Of a DNA stretch of 64,000 nucleotides, positions 53,301-59,599 are shown in pieces. Each line of letters opens with the position of its first letter. The stretch's first letter is position 1. This stretch comes from Paenibacillus sp. MZ04-78.2 (GTDB lineage: Bacteria; Bacillota; Bacilli; Paenibacillales; NBRC-103111), in NCBI RefSeq assembly GCF_024213375.1, contig NZ_JANAVJ010000010.1:62001-126000 (forward strand). Direction: 5' to 3'. Under the pieces are notes generated by a model. It made no database searches. It had not been told where the DNA came from and saw nothing but the letters and a program-made list of their open reading frames with translations. The translations under genes and the position numbers were made by a program.

Positions 53301-56117
53301 CTGGACCGCGTGCCTCGTGAACTGGAAAGCCGCGTTATTAGCCTGAACGAAGAAGCAGTTTATGCCGAAGACGCGACGAACCTGCCGCTTGGTTCCGGTC
53401 CGCGCGATATGTCGTATGTCATCTATACGTCGGGCTCGACCGGCAAGCCGAAGGGGGTTATGATCGAGCATCACGGCGTGCTTAACCGACTGCAGTGGAT
53501 GCAGCAGCGCTACCAAGTCGGCGAACGCGATGTGATCCTGCAAAAGACGCCGTTTACGTTCGACGTGTCCGTATGGGAGCTGTTCGGCTGGGCAACGGTG
53601 GGTGCCGGTGTGTGCCTGCTTATCCCAGGCGGGGAGAAAAGCCCGGAGCGCATTCTGGAGACGATAGGGCGTTATGGCGTCACCCGGACCCATTTCGTGC
53701 CTGCGATGCTGCCTGCGTTCCTGGATTATGCCGAGCAGCAGCCGGAGCACGAGCTTGCCGAGCAAACAGCGAGCCTGGTGCTGGTATCCGCGACCGGGGA
53801 AGCATTGCCGCAGCAGCATGTGTCTCGCTTCTACCAAACGTTCGGGCGGCTAAACGGAGCGAGGCTGGTGAACCTGTACGGACCGACGGAAGCGACGGTC
53901 GAGGTGTCGTACTTCGATTGCGAGCCGGATGAGTCCTATGCGGTGATTCCAATCGGCAAGCCGGTGCACAATACACGGCTGTATATCCTGAAGGAAGGCA
54001 CGGAGCAGTTGCAGCCGGTCGGTGTGGCTGGCGAGCTGTGCATCGCCGGGGTGCAGGTGGCAAGAGGCTACTTAAACCGACCGGAATTAACAGCGGAGAA
54101 GTTTACGGCTGATCCATTTGTGGCAGGGGAGCGGATGTACCGGAGCGGAGACCTGGCCAGATGGCTGCCCGATGGGAACATCGAGTATCTGGGCCGGATC
54201 GACCATCAGGTGAAAATCCGCGGTTACCGGATTGAGCTGGGCGAGCTGGAAACCGAACTGCTCCGCATCGACTCGGTGCTGGAATCGGTCGTAATGGCCC
54301 GCGATGACGGCCAAGGCCAGAAGCTGCTGTGCGCCTACTATGTGGCGACAAAGGAGCTAACGGCAGGCGAGCTGCGCGAGGCGCTATCGAAAGAGCTGCC
54401 AAGCTATATGCTGCCGACGTACTTTGTGCAGGTCGAGCGGATGCCGCTCACGGCGAGTGGCAAAATCGACCGCAAGGCACTGCCGGCGCCGGAGATAGCT
54501 GTACAATCGGGGCAAGAGTATGCGGCGCCGCGCACGACGACGGAGGAACAGCTTGCGCTCATTTGGCAGGATGTGCTGGGACTGGAGAGGGTCGGTGTCA
54601 AGGACAATTTCTTCGACATCGGCGGACATTCGCTGCGTGCTACCGCGATGGTGGCGCGTATCTACAAAGAAATGAACGTTCAGATCCCGCTGCGGGAGGT
54701 GTTCCGCGCTCCAACCATCGAACAATTGGCAAAAGCAGCAGAGAGCTTGCAGCAATCGGCGTATGCAACGATTCCGGTAGCGCCGGTTATGGAGTATTAC
54801 CCGGTAACATCTGCGCAAAAGGGGCTTTATCTGCTTAGCCACCAGGCAGGAGGAGAGGTGAGCTATAACATGCCGACCGTGCTTTTGGTGAAGGGTGCAC
54901 TTGACCGCGGGCGGTTGGAGCACGCTTTCCTTCGTCTGATTGAGCGGCATGAGATGCTGCGAACCGGCTTTGGCATCGTGGATGGCCAAGTCATACAGCG
55001 GGTTTACGACGATGTCGATTTTATTCTGGAATTTGTGCAAATACCGGAAGCGGAGGCGGATCATCATATTCGCAGCTTCGTCCGCCCGTTTGACTTGCAG
55101 CGTCCGCCGCTGATCCGCGTGCGTCTTATCGAACTGGAGCCGGCCCGCCACCTGCTGTTGATCGACATGCACCATATTATTACCGACGGCGTATCGTCGC
55201 AAATTATCGTTCAGGAGGTTGCGCAATTCTATAACGGTCAAGAGCCGTCTCCACTCACGCTTCAGTATAAGGATTTCGCCGTATGGCAGCAGGAAGCGGC
55301 GTCTTCCGAGCGCCGCCGCAAGCAAGAGGAGTTCTGGCTGGATCATATGTCGGGCACGCTGCCGGTGCTGGATTTGCCTATCGCCTACCCAAGACCTGCT
55401 CAGCGCAACTTTGAAGGGGCGAATCTCGAATTTACGGTGGAGCCGCAAACCGCGGAAATACTGCGCAAGCTGGCCGCCGAAACCGGTACGACGATGTATA
55501 TGATTCTGCTCGCCGCCTATACGGTGCTGTTGTCCAAGTACAGTGGCCAGGAAGATATCATTATCGGCTCGCCGGTAGCGGGACGGCTGTCCACCGACCT
55601 GGAAGGAATCGTTGGCATGTTCGTCAATACGATACCGCTCCGCAATTATCCGGCGAAGGACAAAAGCTTTCTCAGCTATTTGCAAGAAGTCAAGGAACGG
55701 ACCTTGCTGGCGTTCGAGCATCAGGAATATCCGCTGGAGGAGCTGATGGAACGCTTGAATGTTCCGCGCAATCCGAGCCGCAATCCGCTTTTTGACGCTG
55801 CATTTATGTTTGACAATTTAGAACGCCAGGAATCAACGATGGAATCGCTGACCTTTGAGTCTTACGCTCAAGAGCTTGCAACAGCCAAATTCGATCTGAC
55901 TTTAACGATGAGCGTGGCCGAGGAAGGGCTGCTGGGCACCATCGAATATTCAACGAAGCTGTTTAACAGGCAGGTCGTGGAACAGCTTGCCAGGCATTTT
56001 ACAACGTTGCTGGCAGAGATTGGGCGCAATTCTGCGGGGGCCATTAACGATTTGGAATTCGGAAGCGGCCTTGGGCAAAGCAAGCCCATACAGGAAACGA
56101 TTCATTTTACATTCTGA
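41349..56117 (+). CDS. Nonribosomal peptide synthetase subunit 2: Clobe-A-T / C-A-T-E / C-A-T / C-A-T / C
   Basis: A 4922-residue synthetase for residues 5-8 plus the condensation domain for residue 9. It starts with about 245 residues matching only the C-terminal lobe of a condensation domain ('FWSGKFDAED', 'ALFILLLAGVKSLLYKYT'), without an HHxxxDG motif. A5 (Asp455) D-V-W-H-F-S-L-V-D-K is serine; T5 Ser811. Module 6: C His991, A6 (Asp1515) D-V-G-E-I-S-A-I-D-K, diaminobutyrate or ornithine; T6 Ser1866; E6 'HHLVVDG' His2047. Module 7: C His2520, A7 (Asp3038) D-A-W-T-F-A-G-V-A-K, phenylalanine-like; T7 Ser3376. Module 8: C His3557, A8 (Asp4072) D-V-W-H-S-T-L-V-E-K, unassigned; T8 Ser4428. It ends with a C domain (His4608) and the tail 'ETIHFTF'. 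ATG 41349 has GGGGGA eight bases upstream; the open frame back to 41166 overlaps NRPS 1. Confidence 0.95.
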   Translation: MKKLRAFWSGKFDAEDTISVIPYSSAHKIRETDNQNEGSPLRVWSGQMPEQVSQRLIAISKGSPMALFILLLAGVKSLLYKYTNEEKVIVAIPAVRTSDAPLMNETILIKQELNGADAFKSLIAQVHATVSESIVNQNIALQTMAGAMHLQVEPDGSPLFHTVISFDALHTRHHPGSIVSNIELAFERNDDGILLHIHYRYDRYDQQMLELLFDHLVRVYTLALFQPELAIDSIDIMSDEEKSLILQGFNNTSAEYPRERTIHELFEEQAQRTPEQTAVLFEDERLTYRELNERANRLARTLRAEGVGADVPVAIMVERSLEMIVGIYAILKAGGAYVPIDPEYPAERIRYIVEDSGARLLLTQGRFLDRVPAELKGRVLDLNEVAVYAEDATNLPLGAGPRDMAYVIYTSGSTGKPKGAAIEHHSVLNRILWMHERYPIGEADVILQKTTFTFDVSVWELFWWAIAGSSVCLLTPGGEKNPELMLQAISRYGVTTMHFVPAMLHAFLDYAEQQPKPTVTEQTSSLRHVFASGEALPPQHVARFQEAIGRVNRTRLINLYGPTEATVDVSYFDCEPDESYAVIPIGKPVHNTRLYILKEGSEQLQPVGVAGELCIAGVQVARGYLNRPELTAEKFTADPYVPGERMYRTGDLARWLPDGNIEYLGRIDHQVKIRGYRIELGELEAELLAVEAVQEAVVMARDDGQGQKQLCAYYVATKELTAGELREALSKELPSYMVPTYFVQVERMPLTASGKIDRNALPAPEASVQSGEAYVAPRTQTEEQLVRIWQELLGLEKVGVKDNFFDIGGHSLRAATLAARIHKEMNKQLELRAVFEAMTVEQLARTIEGKETKVLVAIPNVPESDYYPVSSAQKRLYVLSNLEGGELGYNMSGAVIAEGPLQPDRLEDAFRKLIARHESLRTSFHLVDGEPVQRVQREAAFSLERLEADGKDVETLFQQFVRPFDLTAAPLLRARLFTQSADRHLLLVDMHHIVSDGVSLRTFLDELARLYNGEGLAPLRIQYKDYAVWQQERMQSEEWSKQEQYWLQAFQGEIPTLDLKTDYPRPAVQSFAGDKISFAAGFSISEGLQKLASRSGSTLYMVLLAAYTALLHKYTGQEDVVVGTPLAGRHHADLEPIIGMFVNTLALRNYPSGNKTFLDYVGEVKEQALGAFDHPDYPFEELVNKLNVRRDMSRNPLFDTMFELRNAEPKGTAFHDVHFSGYPVDSAIAKFDLTLEADFDERGLTFTLEYATALYSRETVERLAHHFLRVLEEVVQSPDTKLADIEIMTGDEKAELLEAFSGDGGKGQEHLLATPFHVYFEKQAAAVPEQVAVVAGDAQLTYRELNERANRLARTLQTAGIGRESIVGILADRSADLLVAVLGVWKAGGAYVPLDPDYPSERIGFMLQDSGATVLLTQTQLKERAQEWLAGGAKLQTVLCLDEEASYDADASDLPNQNVPKDLAYVIYTSGTTGRPKGVMIEHGSYINTAIAYRRDYRLDQFPVRLLQLASFSFDVFVGDMARALYNGGLMVIVPKEDRIDPLRLYAWIRDYGITVFESTPALIVPMMEHIASQSLDISTLQLLITSSDSCSVTDYRRLQERYGSHVRIINAYGVTEAAIDSSYYDEPLEKLPEAGNVPIGKAWLNARFYIVDAALQPVPIGVAGELLIGGPGVARGYKNRPELNEEKFIASPFVEGERLYRTGDLARWMADGNVDFIGRMDHQVKIRGYRIELGEIETAILQFAGVKQAVVVDRTDERGQKYLCGYAAASESLGIAELQAHLQQSLPSHMVPAQLVVLEKLPLTPNGKVDRKALPEPKGGLLLPGADYEAPRTEAERTLASIWQAVLGVPAVGIRDNYFELGGDSIKSLQVSSKLYQNGYKLEIKDLFQNPTIGGLSPYIQRITRMADQGEAVGAVELTPVKWWFFEQEYADPHHHNQAVLLYREQGFQEDALRRSISRLVEHHDALRIVIRYSENGPPLAWNRSTREGELYSFDLYDMNGEVDLASAIEAKANEIQSGITLTEGPFVRVGLFRTQDGDHLLIAIHHLVVDGVSWRILFEDLASAYEQALKDEPIRLPQKTDSFQLWAEKLSQYAKGPEIEREQAYWQNVTERGFEALPKDHEGELSLVGDSDTITVVWTEHETEQLLRYANQAYNTEINDLLLTSLGLAVQRWTGMNRVAVNLEGHGREPIIPDIDVSRTVGWFTSQYPVVLDMSANENLQKSIVAVKEGLRSIPNKGIGYGIWRYLSGRFGPQESRQEPEISFNYLGQFDQDLENGSLRFSPYSSGDEISRKAARTFILDINGLVSGGVLSLTVSYSRKQYRKETMERFTGLLQSSLREVVAHCAAKTTPTLTPSDVSVRGMTEEELEQIVKETSAIAEIENVYALTPMQQGMLFHALLDSDSGAYFEQTSFDIIGYFDVETFRQSFEAMLQRHEIFRTNVYNGWRKQPLQVVYRHREADFAVEDIRGLSEEGQHLRVKRLLREDRQRGFDLTRDVLIRVSILRTGDESYHFLWSSHHILMDGWCLSLVTEEVFEMYFAALEQRKPKLEPVTPYSRYIEWLEARDRDEAAAYWRNYLSGYGEQTLLPSSKAREQGAGPLFGSLFCHLGKPLTEQINRYARQQQVTVHTLLQTAWGILLHRYNGTNDAVFGSVVSGRPAEIPGIERMIGLFINTVPVRIRCEAGDTFTEVVAGVQRRYLESNAYDSYPLFEIQASTEQKQELINHIMVFENFPVEDRMSQIGSGEAAFKVENIEIAEQTNYDFNLIVAPGENLLVRFEYNTRFYHEADVQRIQTHLTYLLEQVVANPDIRIHELELVSGAEKEQILHAFNDTAVDSPREKTIYQLLEEQTVRRPEQVAVYCEGQRLTYRELNERANRLARTLRSAGVQRDRFVGLMVERSLEMIVGVFAILKAGGAYVPIDPEYPEDRIRYILEDSGAKLLLTQERLRERIAADLKDVTVLTADEEANYHADGSNLEPVSGAGDLAYVIYTSGTTGKPKGVMLEHHGLTNLKAYYDHALRFGVEDRVLLFASLSFDAACWEIFQALFCGASLYVPTKDTILNYQLFETYMAEHQITVATLPPTYAVYLEPEHMPSLRVLFTAGSASSPELVQKWKDKVAYYNGYGPTENSVATSSWPVSEDPEAGSLISIGRPMPNHRVYIVDTHGHLLPVGVAGELCVAGVGLARGYLDRLELTAEVFVTSRFSGERMYRTGDLARWLPDGRLEYLGRIDHQVKIRGYRIELGEIEAKLLQVEAVQEVIVIAREDGQGQQQLCAYYVASEELAASELRQVLREELPSYMVPAHFVQLEAMPLTPNDKIDRKALPEPDASGQSGTNYVPPRSELETKLVDIWQDILDIPGIGIKDNFFELGGHSLRAAALATTLHKEFDRNVPVKTIFEHPTVEQLAEALHAMDQDRYVSIPVASERDDYPLTPAQYRLYILNQLEGGELGYNMPGTVMLQGKLDLVRFEEAFRQLMIRHASLRTGFELVKGEPVQRIYAEVPFKLNVRKYDGAEPLEAVIRKFIRAFDLSQAPLLRVELVELEAERHLLLFDMHHMISDGVSMGILLDEVARLYQGEQLQPLALQYKDYAVWTQSAAFRNRLGKQKDYWLRRYEGRPPALDLPTDYPRPAVRSFEGDIFGFTIDKDQLEGLRNLASQTGTTLYMVLFAVYTALLHVYTGQEDVVVGTPTAGRGHADLEPMIGMFVNTLALRHYPAAEKTFAAYLQEVKEHVLHAFEHQDYPFEDLIEGLDIERDLSRNPLFDTMFVMQHAARAQTGFEGLELQPYGHGFTAAQFDLTLEAAEADDMLMCSFQFAVSLYKRESLERMSGHFIRLLELVTLNPELKLAELDVMSPQEKELLLYGFNDTAAEYPQKRTIHELFEEQAARTPEWTAVLFEDERLTYRELNERANRLARTLRAEGVGADVPVAIMVERSLEMIVGIYAILKAGGAYVPIDPEFPAERIRYIVEDSGARLLLTLSRFLDRVPRELESRVISLNEEAVYAEDATNLPLGSGPRDMSYVIYTSGSTGKPKGVMIEHHGVLNRLQWMQQRYQVGERDVILQKTPFTFDVSVWELFGWATVGAGVCLLIPGGEKSPERILETIGRYGVTRTHFVPAMLPAFLDYAEQQPEHELAEQTASLVLVSATGEALPQQHVSRFYQTFGRLNGARLVNLYGPTEATVEVSYFDCEPDESYAVIPIGKPVHNTRLYILKEGTEQLQPVGVAGELCIAGVQVARGYLNRPELTAEKFTADPFVAGERMYRSGDLARWLPDGNIEYLGRIDHQVKIRGYRIELGELETELLRIDSVLESVVMARDDGQGQKLLCAYYVATKELTAGELREALSKELPSYMLPTYFVQVERMPLTASGKIDRKALPAPEIAVQSGQEYAAPRTTTEEQLALIWQDVLGLERVGVKDNFFDIGGHSLRATAMVARIYKEMNVQIPLREVFRAPTIEQLAKAAESLQQSAYATIPVAPVMEYYPVTSAQKGLYLLSHQAGGEVSYNMPTVLLVKGALDRGRLEHAFLRLIERHEMLRTGFGIVDGQVIQRVYDDVDFILEFVQIPEAEADHHIRSFVRPFDLQRPPLIRVRLIELEPARHLLLIDMHHIITDGVSSQIIVQEVAQFYNGQEPSPLTLQYKDFAVWQQEAASSERRRKQEEFWLDHMSGTLPVLDLPIAYPRPAQRNFEGANLEFTVEPQTAEILRKLAAETGTTMYMILLAAYTVLLSKYSGQEDIIIGSPVAGRLSTDLEGIVGMFVNTIPLRNYPAKDKSFLSYLQEVKERTLLAFEHQEYPLEELMERLNVPRNPSRNPLFDAAFMFDNLERQESTMESLTFESYAQELATAKFDLTLTMSVAEEGLLGTIEYSTKLFNRQVVEQLARHFTTLLAEIGRNSAGAINDLEFGSGLGQSKPIQETIHFTF
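42122..43656 (+). repeat. Serine-type adenylation repeat, copy 2 (A5)
   Basis: Near-identical, ungapped copy of 28981-30515. Its pocket residues are the same as in A2, so modules 2 and 5 should both load serine. Confidence 0.85.
49725..51379 (+). repeat. Aromatic-type adenylation repeat, copy 2 (A7)
   Basis: Ungapped near-identical copy of 33431-35085. Pocket differences from A3 are ACC (Thr, 50589-50591) instead of GCC (Ala, 34295-34297) and GCG (Ala, 50658-50660) instead of GTG (Val, 34364-34366). Confidence 0.88.
52973..54507 (+). repeat. Serine-type adenylation repeat, copy 3 with replaced middle (A8)
   Basis: Collinear with copies 1 and 2 at an offset of 23992 bases from A2. The 5' end (to about 53220) and the 3' part (from about 53900) are near-identical to A2/A5, while the middle, which builds the substrate pocket, is diverged. 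Confidence 0.8.
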
Positions 56118-56132
56118 TTCGGAGGTGGCCCC

Positions 56133-59100
56133 ATGCAAATCATGTTTGAGAGCGAAAGGACGTATTGGCAGGACAGGTTCGATAGCGAGGATCGGGTAAC
56201 GGCCTTTCCTTATACAAGCGGCCGGAACAATGCTCCTGAGGGCATCCGACATGTATCGAACACGTTTGCGCCGGAGATTTCCGGCCGGATCGCCGCGATT
56301 ACTGGCGGGGGAGCGCCGCTTCCCGTATTTATGGTCTTGATGGCGGGTGTCAAAGCGCTGCTCTATGCTTACACGAATGAAGAGCAACTGATTGTCGGTA
56401 CGCCTCCAGTCCCGGCTCCAGGCGACAGCGCCGCTCCAGTAAATCCGCTTTTGCTGATCAAAACCCGGATCAGCCCGGATACGGCCTTCCGCAGCTTGCT
56501 GAACAGCCTGAGAAGCTCGGTATCCGAAGCCATTGAGCATCAAAATCTGCCTTACTGGAATTACACCGGACAGGTGCAAATCCCGCTGCTTGCCAGCGGG
56601 ATTCCCCTGATCGCCACGTGGGTAACGCTCAATCAGCTTCACACCCGGAACCATGCCGAGAAAGTGGCTGCCGAGCTTGCGTTCCACTTTGACTGGCAGG
56701 ATGGGGCGGCTTCCGTGCAGGTTTCGTATGAGGGCAGCAAGTATGAGGAGGGGTTCATCCGGCAGCTGCTTGCGCATTTGCACAAGCTCTTTTCCGTGGT
56801 GTTGTTTGAACCGGAACTGCCCCTCCTGCAAGCCGATTTTGTATCGGAGGAAGAGAAGGAGCAACTGCTTGAGCGATTCAACCCGGCTGCGGCTCCGTAT
56901 CCCCGGGAGTTCACGATCCACCAGTTATTTGAAGAACAGGCCCGGCGCCTGCCTGATCAGACTTCCGTGGTGTGCGGCGGGGAATCGCTGACTTACCTGG
57001 AGCTTGCCGGGCGGTCCAGCGCTATTGCCGCGGCTTTGGAGAAAGCGGGCATACAGAAGGAAGAGCTTGTCGGCATGATCGCCGGGCGTTCCATCGACAT
57101 GATTGCCGGCATCCTCGGCATTCTGAAAGCCGGGGGCGCTTATGTACCGATTGATCCGGATTATCCGGACGAGCGTATTCGTTACTTGCTGGAAGACTCG
57201 GGCGTCCGGGTGCTGCTGTCCTCTGAGGCTTCCCGCGAAAGAGCGGAGGTTTTCTCAGACGCCATCGAACAAATCTTGGATATCAACGAGGCGTCTGTAA
57301 AGGCTCCGCTGGCAGACGTTGAAGCACGTAACGCAGGCTCAGCAGCCACACATGACCCGCAGCAGCTCGCCTATATCATGTATACATCGGGGTCGACGGG
57401 AAGACCTAAGGGCGTTATGGTCGAGCACCGCAACGTCGTGCGGCTCGTGAAACAGACGAATGATGTCGAGCTGGATGAAAACACGCGTATTCTGCAAACC
57501 GGCGCGGTCGTCTTCGATGCCTCCACCTTTGAAGTTTGGGGCGCTTTGTTGAATGGGGGCACGCTTTATCTCGTCGATAAGGACGTTATCTTGAGCGCGG
57601 CGAAGCTGAAGGAAGCGATCCAAGCCTATGGAATTACGACGTTGTGGCTGACGTCCCCGTTGTTTTCTCAATTGGCCCAGCAGGACATCGGCCTGTTTAG
57701 CGGTCTGCACACGCTTGTTGTCGGCGGGGATGTTTTGTCCGTGCCCCATGTCAACCGTGTGCTTCGCGAACATCCGTCGCTGCATCTTATCAATGGATAT
57801 GGACCTACGGAGAATACTACGTTTTCCACCACGCATAGGATTGTCGGGGAACAAACAGAAGCCGTGCCGATCGGCCGTCCGATTGCTCACTCCACCGCTT
57901 ACGTCGTCAACGTGGCAAACAAGCTGGCTCCTATTGGCGCATGGGGGGAACTGCTCGTCGGCGGGGACGGCGTAGCACGCGGCTATTTGGACCAACCGGA
58001 GATGACGGCTGGGAAGTTTATCCCGAATCCGTTTGCCGGCGAAGGCCGCTGCTATCGTACAGGAGACTTGGCCAGATGGCGTCCTGATGGCGTGTTGGAG
58101 TATAAGGGGAGAATCGACGAGCAGGTGAAAATCCGCGGTTTCCGCATAGAACTTTCGGAAATCGAAGCCGAGCTGTTTAAGATCGGGAGCATACAGCAAG
58201 CGGTGGTGGTCGTCCGCGAAGAGGAAGGTGGCGGGAAATATTTGTGCGCCTACTACTCGGCGGAGGAAGCCATCCCGGCGAGCCGTATACGGAGCGAGCT
58301 GCTGCAGGAGCTTCCGGAATACATGATACCGGCTCATTTTGTTCAGCTGGAGTATCTTCCACTAAATCCGAACGGCAAGGTGGACCGGCGGGCACTGCCT
58401 GAACCGGATGCATCGCTAATCGGAGGCGAGGATTATGAAGCTCCGCATACCCCCATGGAAACGAAGCTCGTTGAAATCTACCAAGAAGTACTGGGGCGTG
58501 AGCGTGTAAGTGTGAAAGACAACTTCTTTGACATCGGGGGCCATTCCTTAAAGGTGCTGCAATTGACCGAAAAAATCTATGATGAGCTTCAGGTGGATAT
58601 CCCCATTCGCGTCGTCTATGATTATCCTTCGGTCGAAGCGTTGGCTGCGGAACTCCTGCAGCTTGAGTTTACCAAGTACGAATATCACCGCGGCGGCAAC
58701 ATCATCAAGCTCAATAGCCCTGGCTTTCTCAATGTGTTCTGCTTCCCGCCAGTGCTCGGATATGGCATGATGTTTTCAGATATGGCCAGGCACCTGAACA
58801 ACCACTGCACGGTGTACACGCTTGATTTCATCGATGATTACAAGGATCATGCAGACTTGTATGATTCGTACATCGAATCGATTCTGCACATACAGGAGCA
58901 AGGACCGTATGTGCTTCTCGGTTATTCGGCAGGAGGCAATCTGGTCTTTGAAGTGGCGAAAGCGATGGAAAAGAAGGGGTACGAAGTGTCTGATGTCCTG
59001 ATCGTGGATTCGACAAGACGGAATTATGCTGTTGGTTTGCCTGAGAGACTCGATTATGAAACCGACTACTTATTTGCGTATGTGCCTGAGCCGTACAACC

Positions 59101-59414
59101 AAGTCCTAAACGCCCCCGTGACCAAAGAGAAAGTCAGGAAGAAAATTTATGCTTACCACCACTATTTAAGCGATCTGGTCAACTCAGGGGAAGTTCAAGC
59201 AAACATCCACTGCTTGGTTGCAGAAAATTCGGATATTGGGGAAGAAGAAAAATATAACCGCTCTTTTTGGAAGGATGCGACCCAAACCCGGTATACGGAA
59301 TATGAGTTGAAGGGCGAGCATTTGGATCTGCTTTTCCCTGGTTTTGTAGAGGATAATGTAAAAGTCATTCAAGGCATCATGAAGGAAATCGTCGAACGGA
59401 CGGAACAGCTGTAG
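56133..59414 (+). CDS. Nonribosomal peptide synthetase subunit 3: Clobe-A-T-TE (termination module)
   Basis: A 1093-residue termination subunit. The first ~240 residues are again an isolated C-terminal condensation lobe ('ERTYWQDRFDSED', 'PVFMVLMAGVKALLYAYT'). A9 (Asp462) reads D-A-F-W-V-G-G-T-F-K by my alignment, valine-like. The carrier serine is Ser805 ('GGHSLKVLQL'). The C-terminal thioesterase, from about residue 855, has the nucleophile in 'GYSAGGN' (Ser932), a candidate Asp959 in 'LIVDSTRR', and the histidine in 'KGEHLDLLFPGF' (His1063). It should release the nonapeptide by hydrolysis or by cyclisation onto an internal nucleophile (Thr4, Ser5, Ser2 or Dab6 are candidates). GGAGGTGG lies just upstream of ATG 56133, only 15 bases after the preceding stop. 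A terminator follows the gene. Confidence 0.95.
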   Translation: MQIMFESERTYWQDRFDSEDRVTAFPYTSGRNNAPEGIRHVSNTFAPEISGRIAAITGGGAPLPVFMVLMAGVKALLYAYTNEEQLIVGTPPVPAPGDSAAPVNPLLLIKTRISPDTAFRSLLNSLRSSVSEAIEHQNLPYWNYTGQVQIPLLASGIPLIATWVTLNQLHTRNHAEKVAAELAFHFDWQDGAASVQVSYEGSKYEEGFIRQLLAHLHKLFSVVLFEPELPLLQADFVSEEEKEQLLERFNPAAAPYPREFTIHQLFEEQARRLPDQTSVVCGGESLTYLELAGRSSAIAAALEKAGIQKEELVGMIAGRSIDMIAGILGILKAGGAYVPIDPDYPDERIRYLLEDSGVRVLLSSEASRERAEVFSDAIEQILDINEASVKAPLADVEARNAGSAATHDPQQLAYIMYTSGSTGRPKGVMVEHRNVVRLVKQTNDVELDENTRILQTGAVVFDASTFEVWGALLNGGTLYLVDKDVILSAAKLKEAIQAYGITTLWLTSPLFSQLAQQDIGLFSGLHTLVVGGDVLSVPHVNRVLREHPSLHLINGYGPTENTTFSTTHRIVGEQTEAVPIGRPIAHSTAYVVNVANKLAPIGAWGELLVGGDGVARGYLDQPEMTAGKFIPNPFAGEGRCYRTGDLARWRPDGVLEYKGRIDEQVKIRGFRIELSEIEAELFKIGSIQQAVVVVREEEGGGKYLCAYYSAEEAIPASRIRSELLQELPEYMIPAHFVQLEYLPLNPNGKVDRRALPEPDASLIGGEDYEAPHTPMETKLVEIYQEVLGRERVSVKDNFFDIGGHSLKVLQLTEKIYDELQVDIPIRVVYDYPSVEALAAELLQLEFTKYEYHRGGNIIKLNSPGFLNVFCFPPVLGYGMMFSDMARHLNNHCTVYTLDFIDDYKDHADLYDSYIESILHIQEQGPYVLLGYSAGGNLVFEVAKAMEKKGYEVSDVLIVDSTRRNYAVGLPERLDYETDYLFAYVPEPYNQVLNAPVTKEKVRKKIYAYHHYLSDLVNSGEVQANIHCLVAENSDIGEEEKYNRSFWKDATQTRYTEYELKGEHLDLLFPGFVEDNVKVIQGIMKEIVERTEQL

Positions 59415-59436
59415 CCATTGGGCTATCAACTAAATC

Positions 59437-59492
59437 AATCCTGATCGAACAGAGGGCCTTTCAGGTCTCCGAATCGATCGGGATTCTTTTTT
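59437..59492 (+). terminator. Intrinsic terminator of the NRPS operon
   Basis: AATCCTGATCGA (59437-59448) pairs with TCGATCGGGATT (59474-59485), allowing one G-T pair, followed by CTTTTTTT. This marks the 3' boundary of the peptide cluster. Confidence 0.88.
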
Positions 59493-59555
59493 TGGAGTGG
59501 AGAGAGGCTGGGTCTTTTTGCATGTGCAAACGTTCCATCCCGGCATGCGAACCTG

Positions 59556-59564
59556 TGTTATAAT
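59556..59564 (+). promoter_or_regulatory. Extended -10 promoter of the exonuclease gene
   Basis: TGTTATAAT matches the extended -10 consensus TGnTATAAT. It lies 36 bases upstream of the TTG start at 59600. No good -35 is visible, which is usual for extended -10 promoters. Confidence 0.55.
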
Positions 59565-59599
59565 GATGAAGGAATAACGGTTTATGGGAGAGATGAAGC

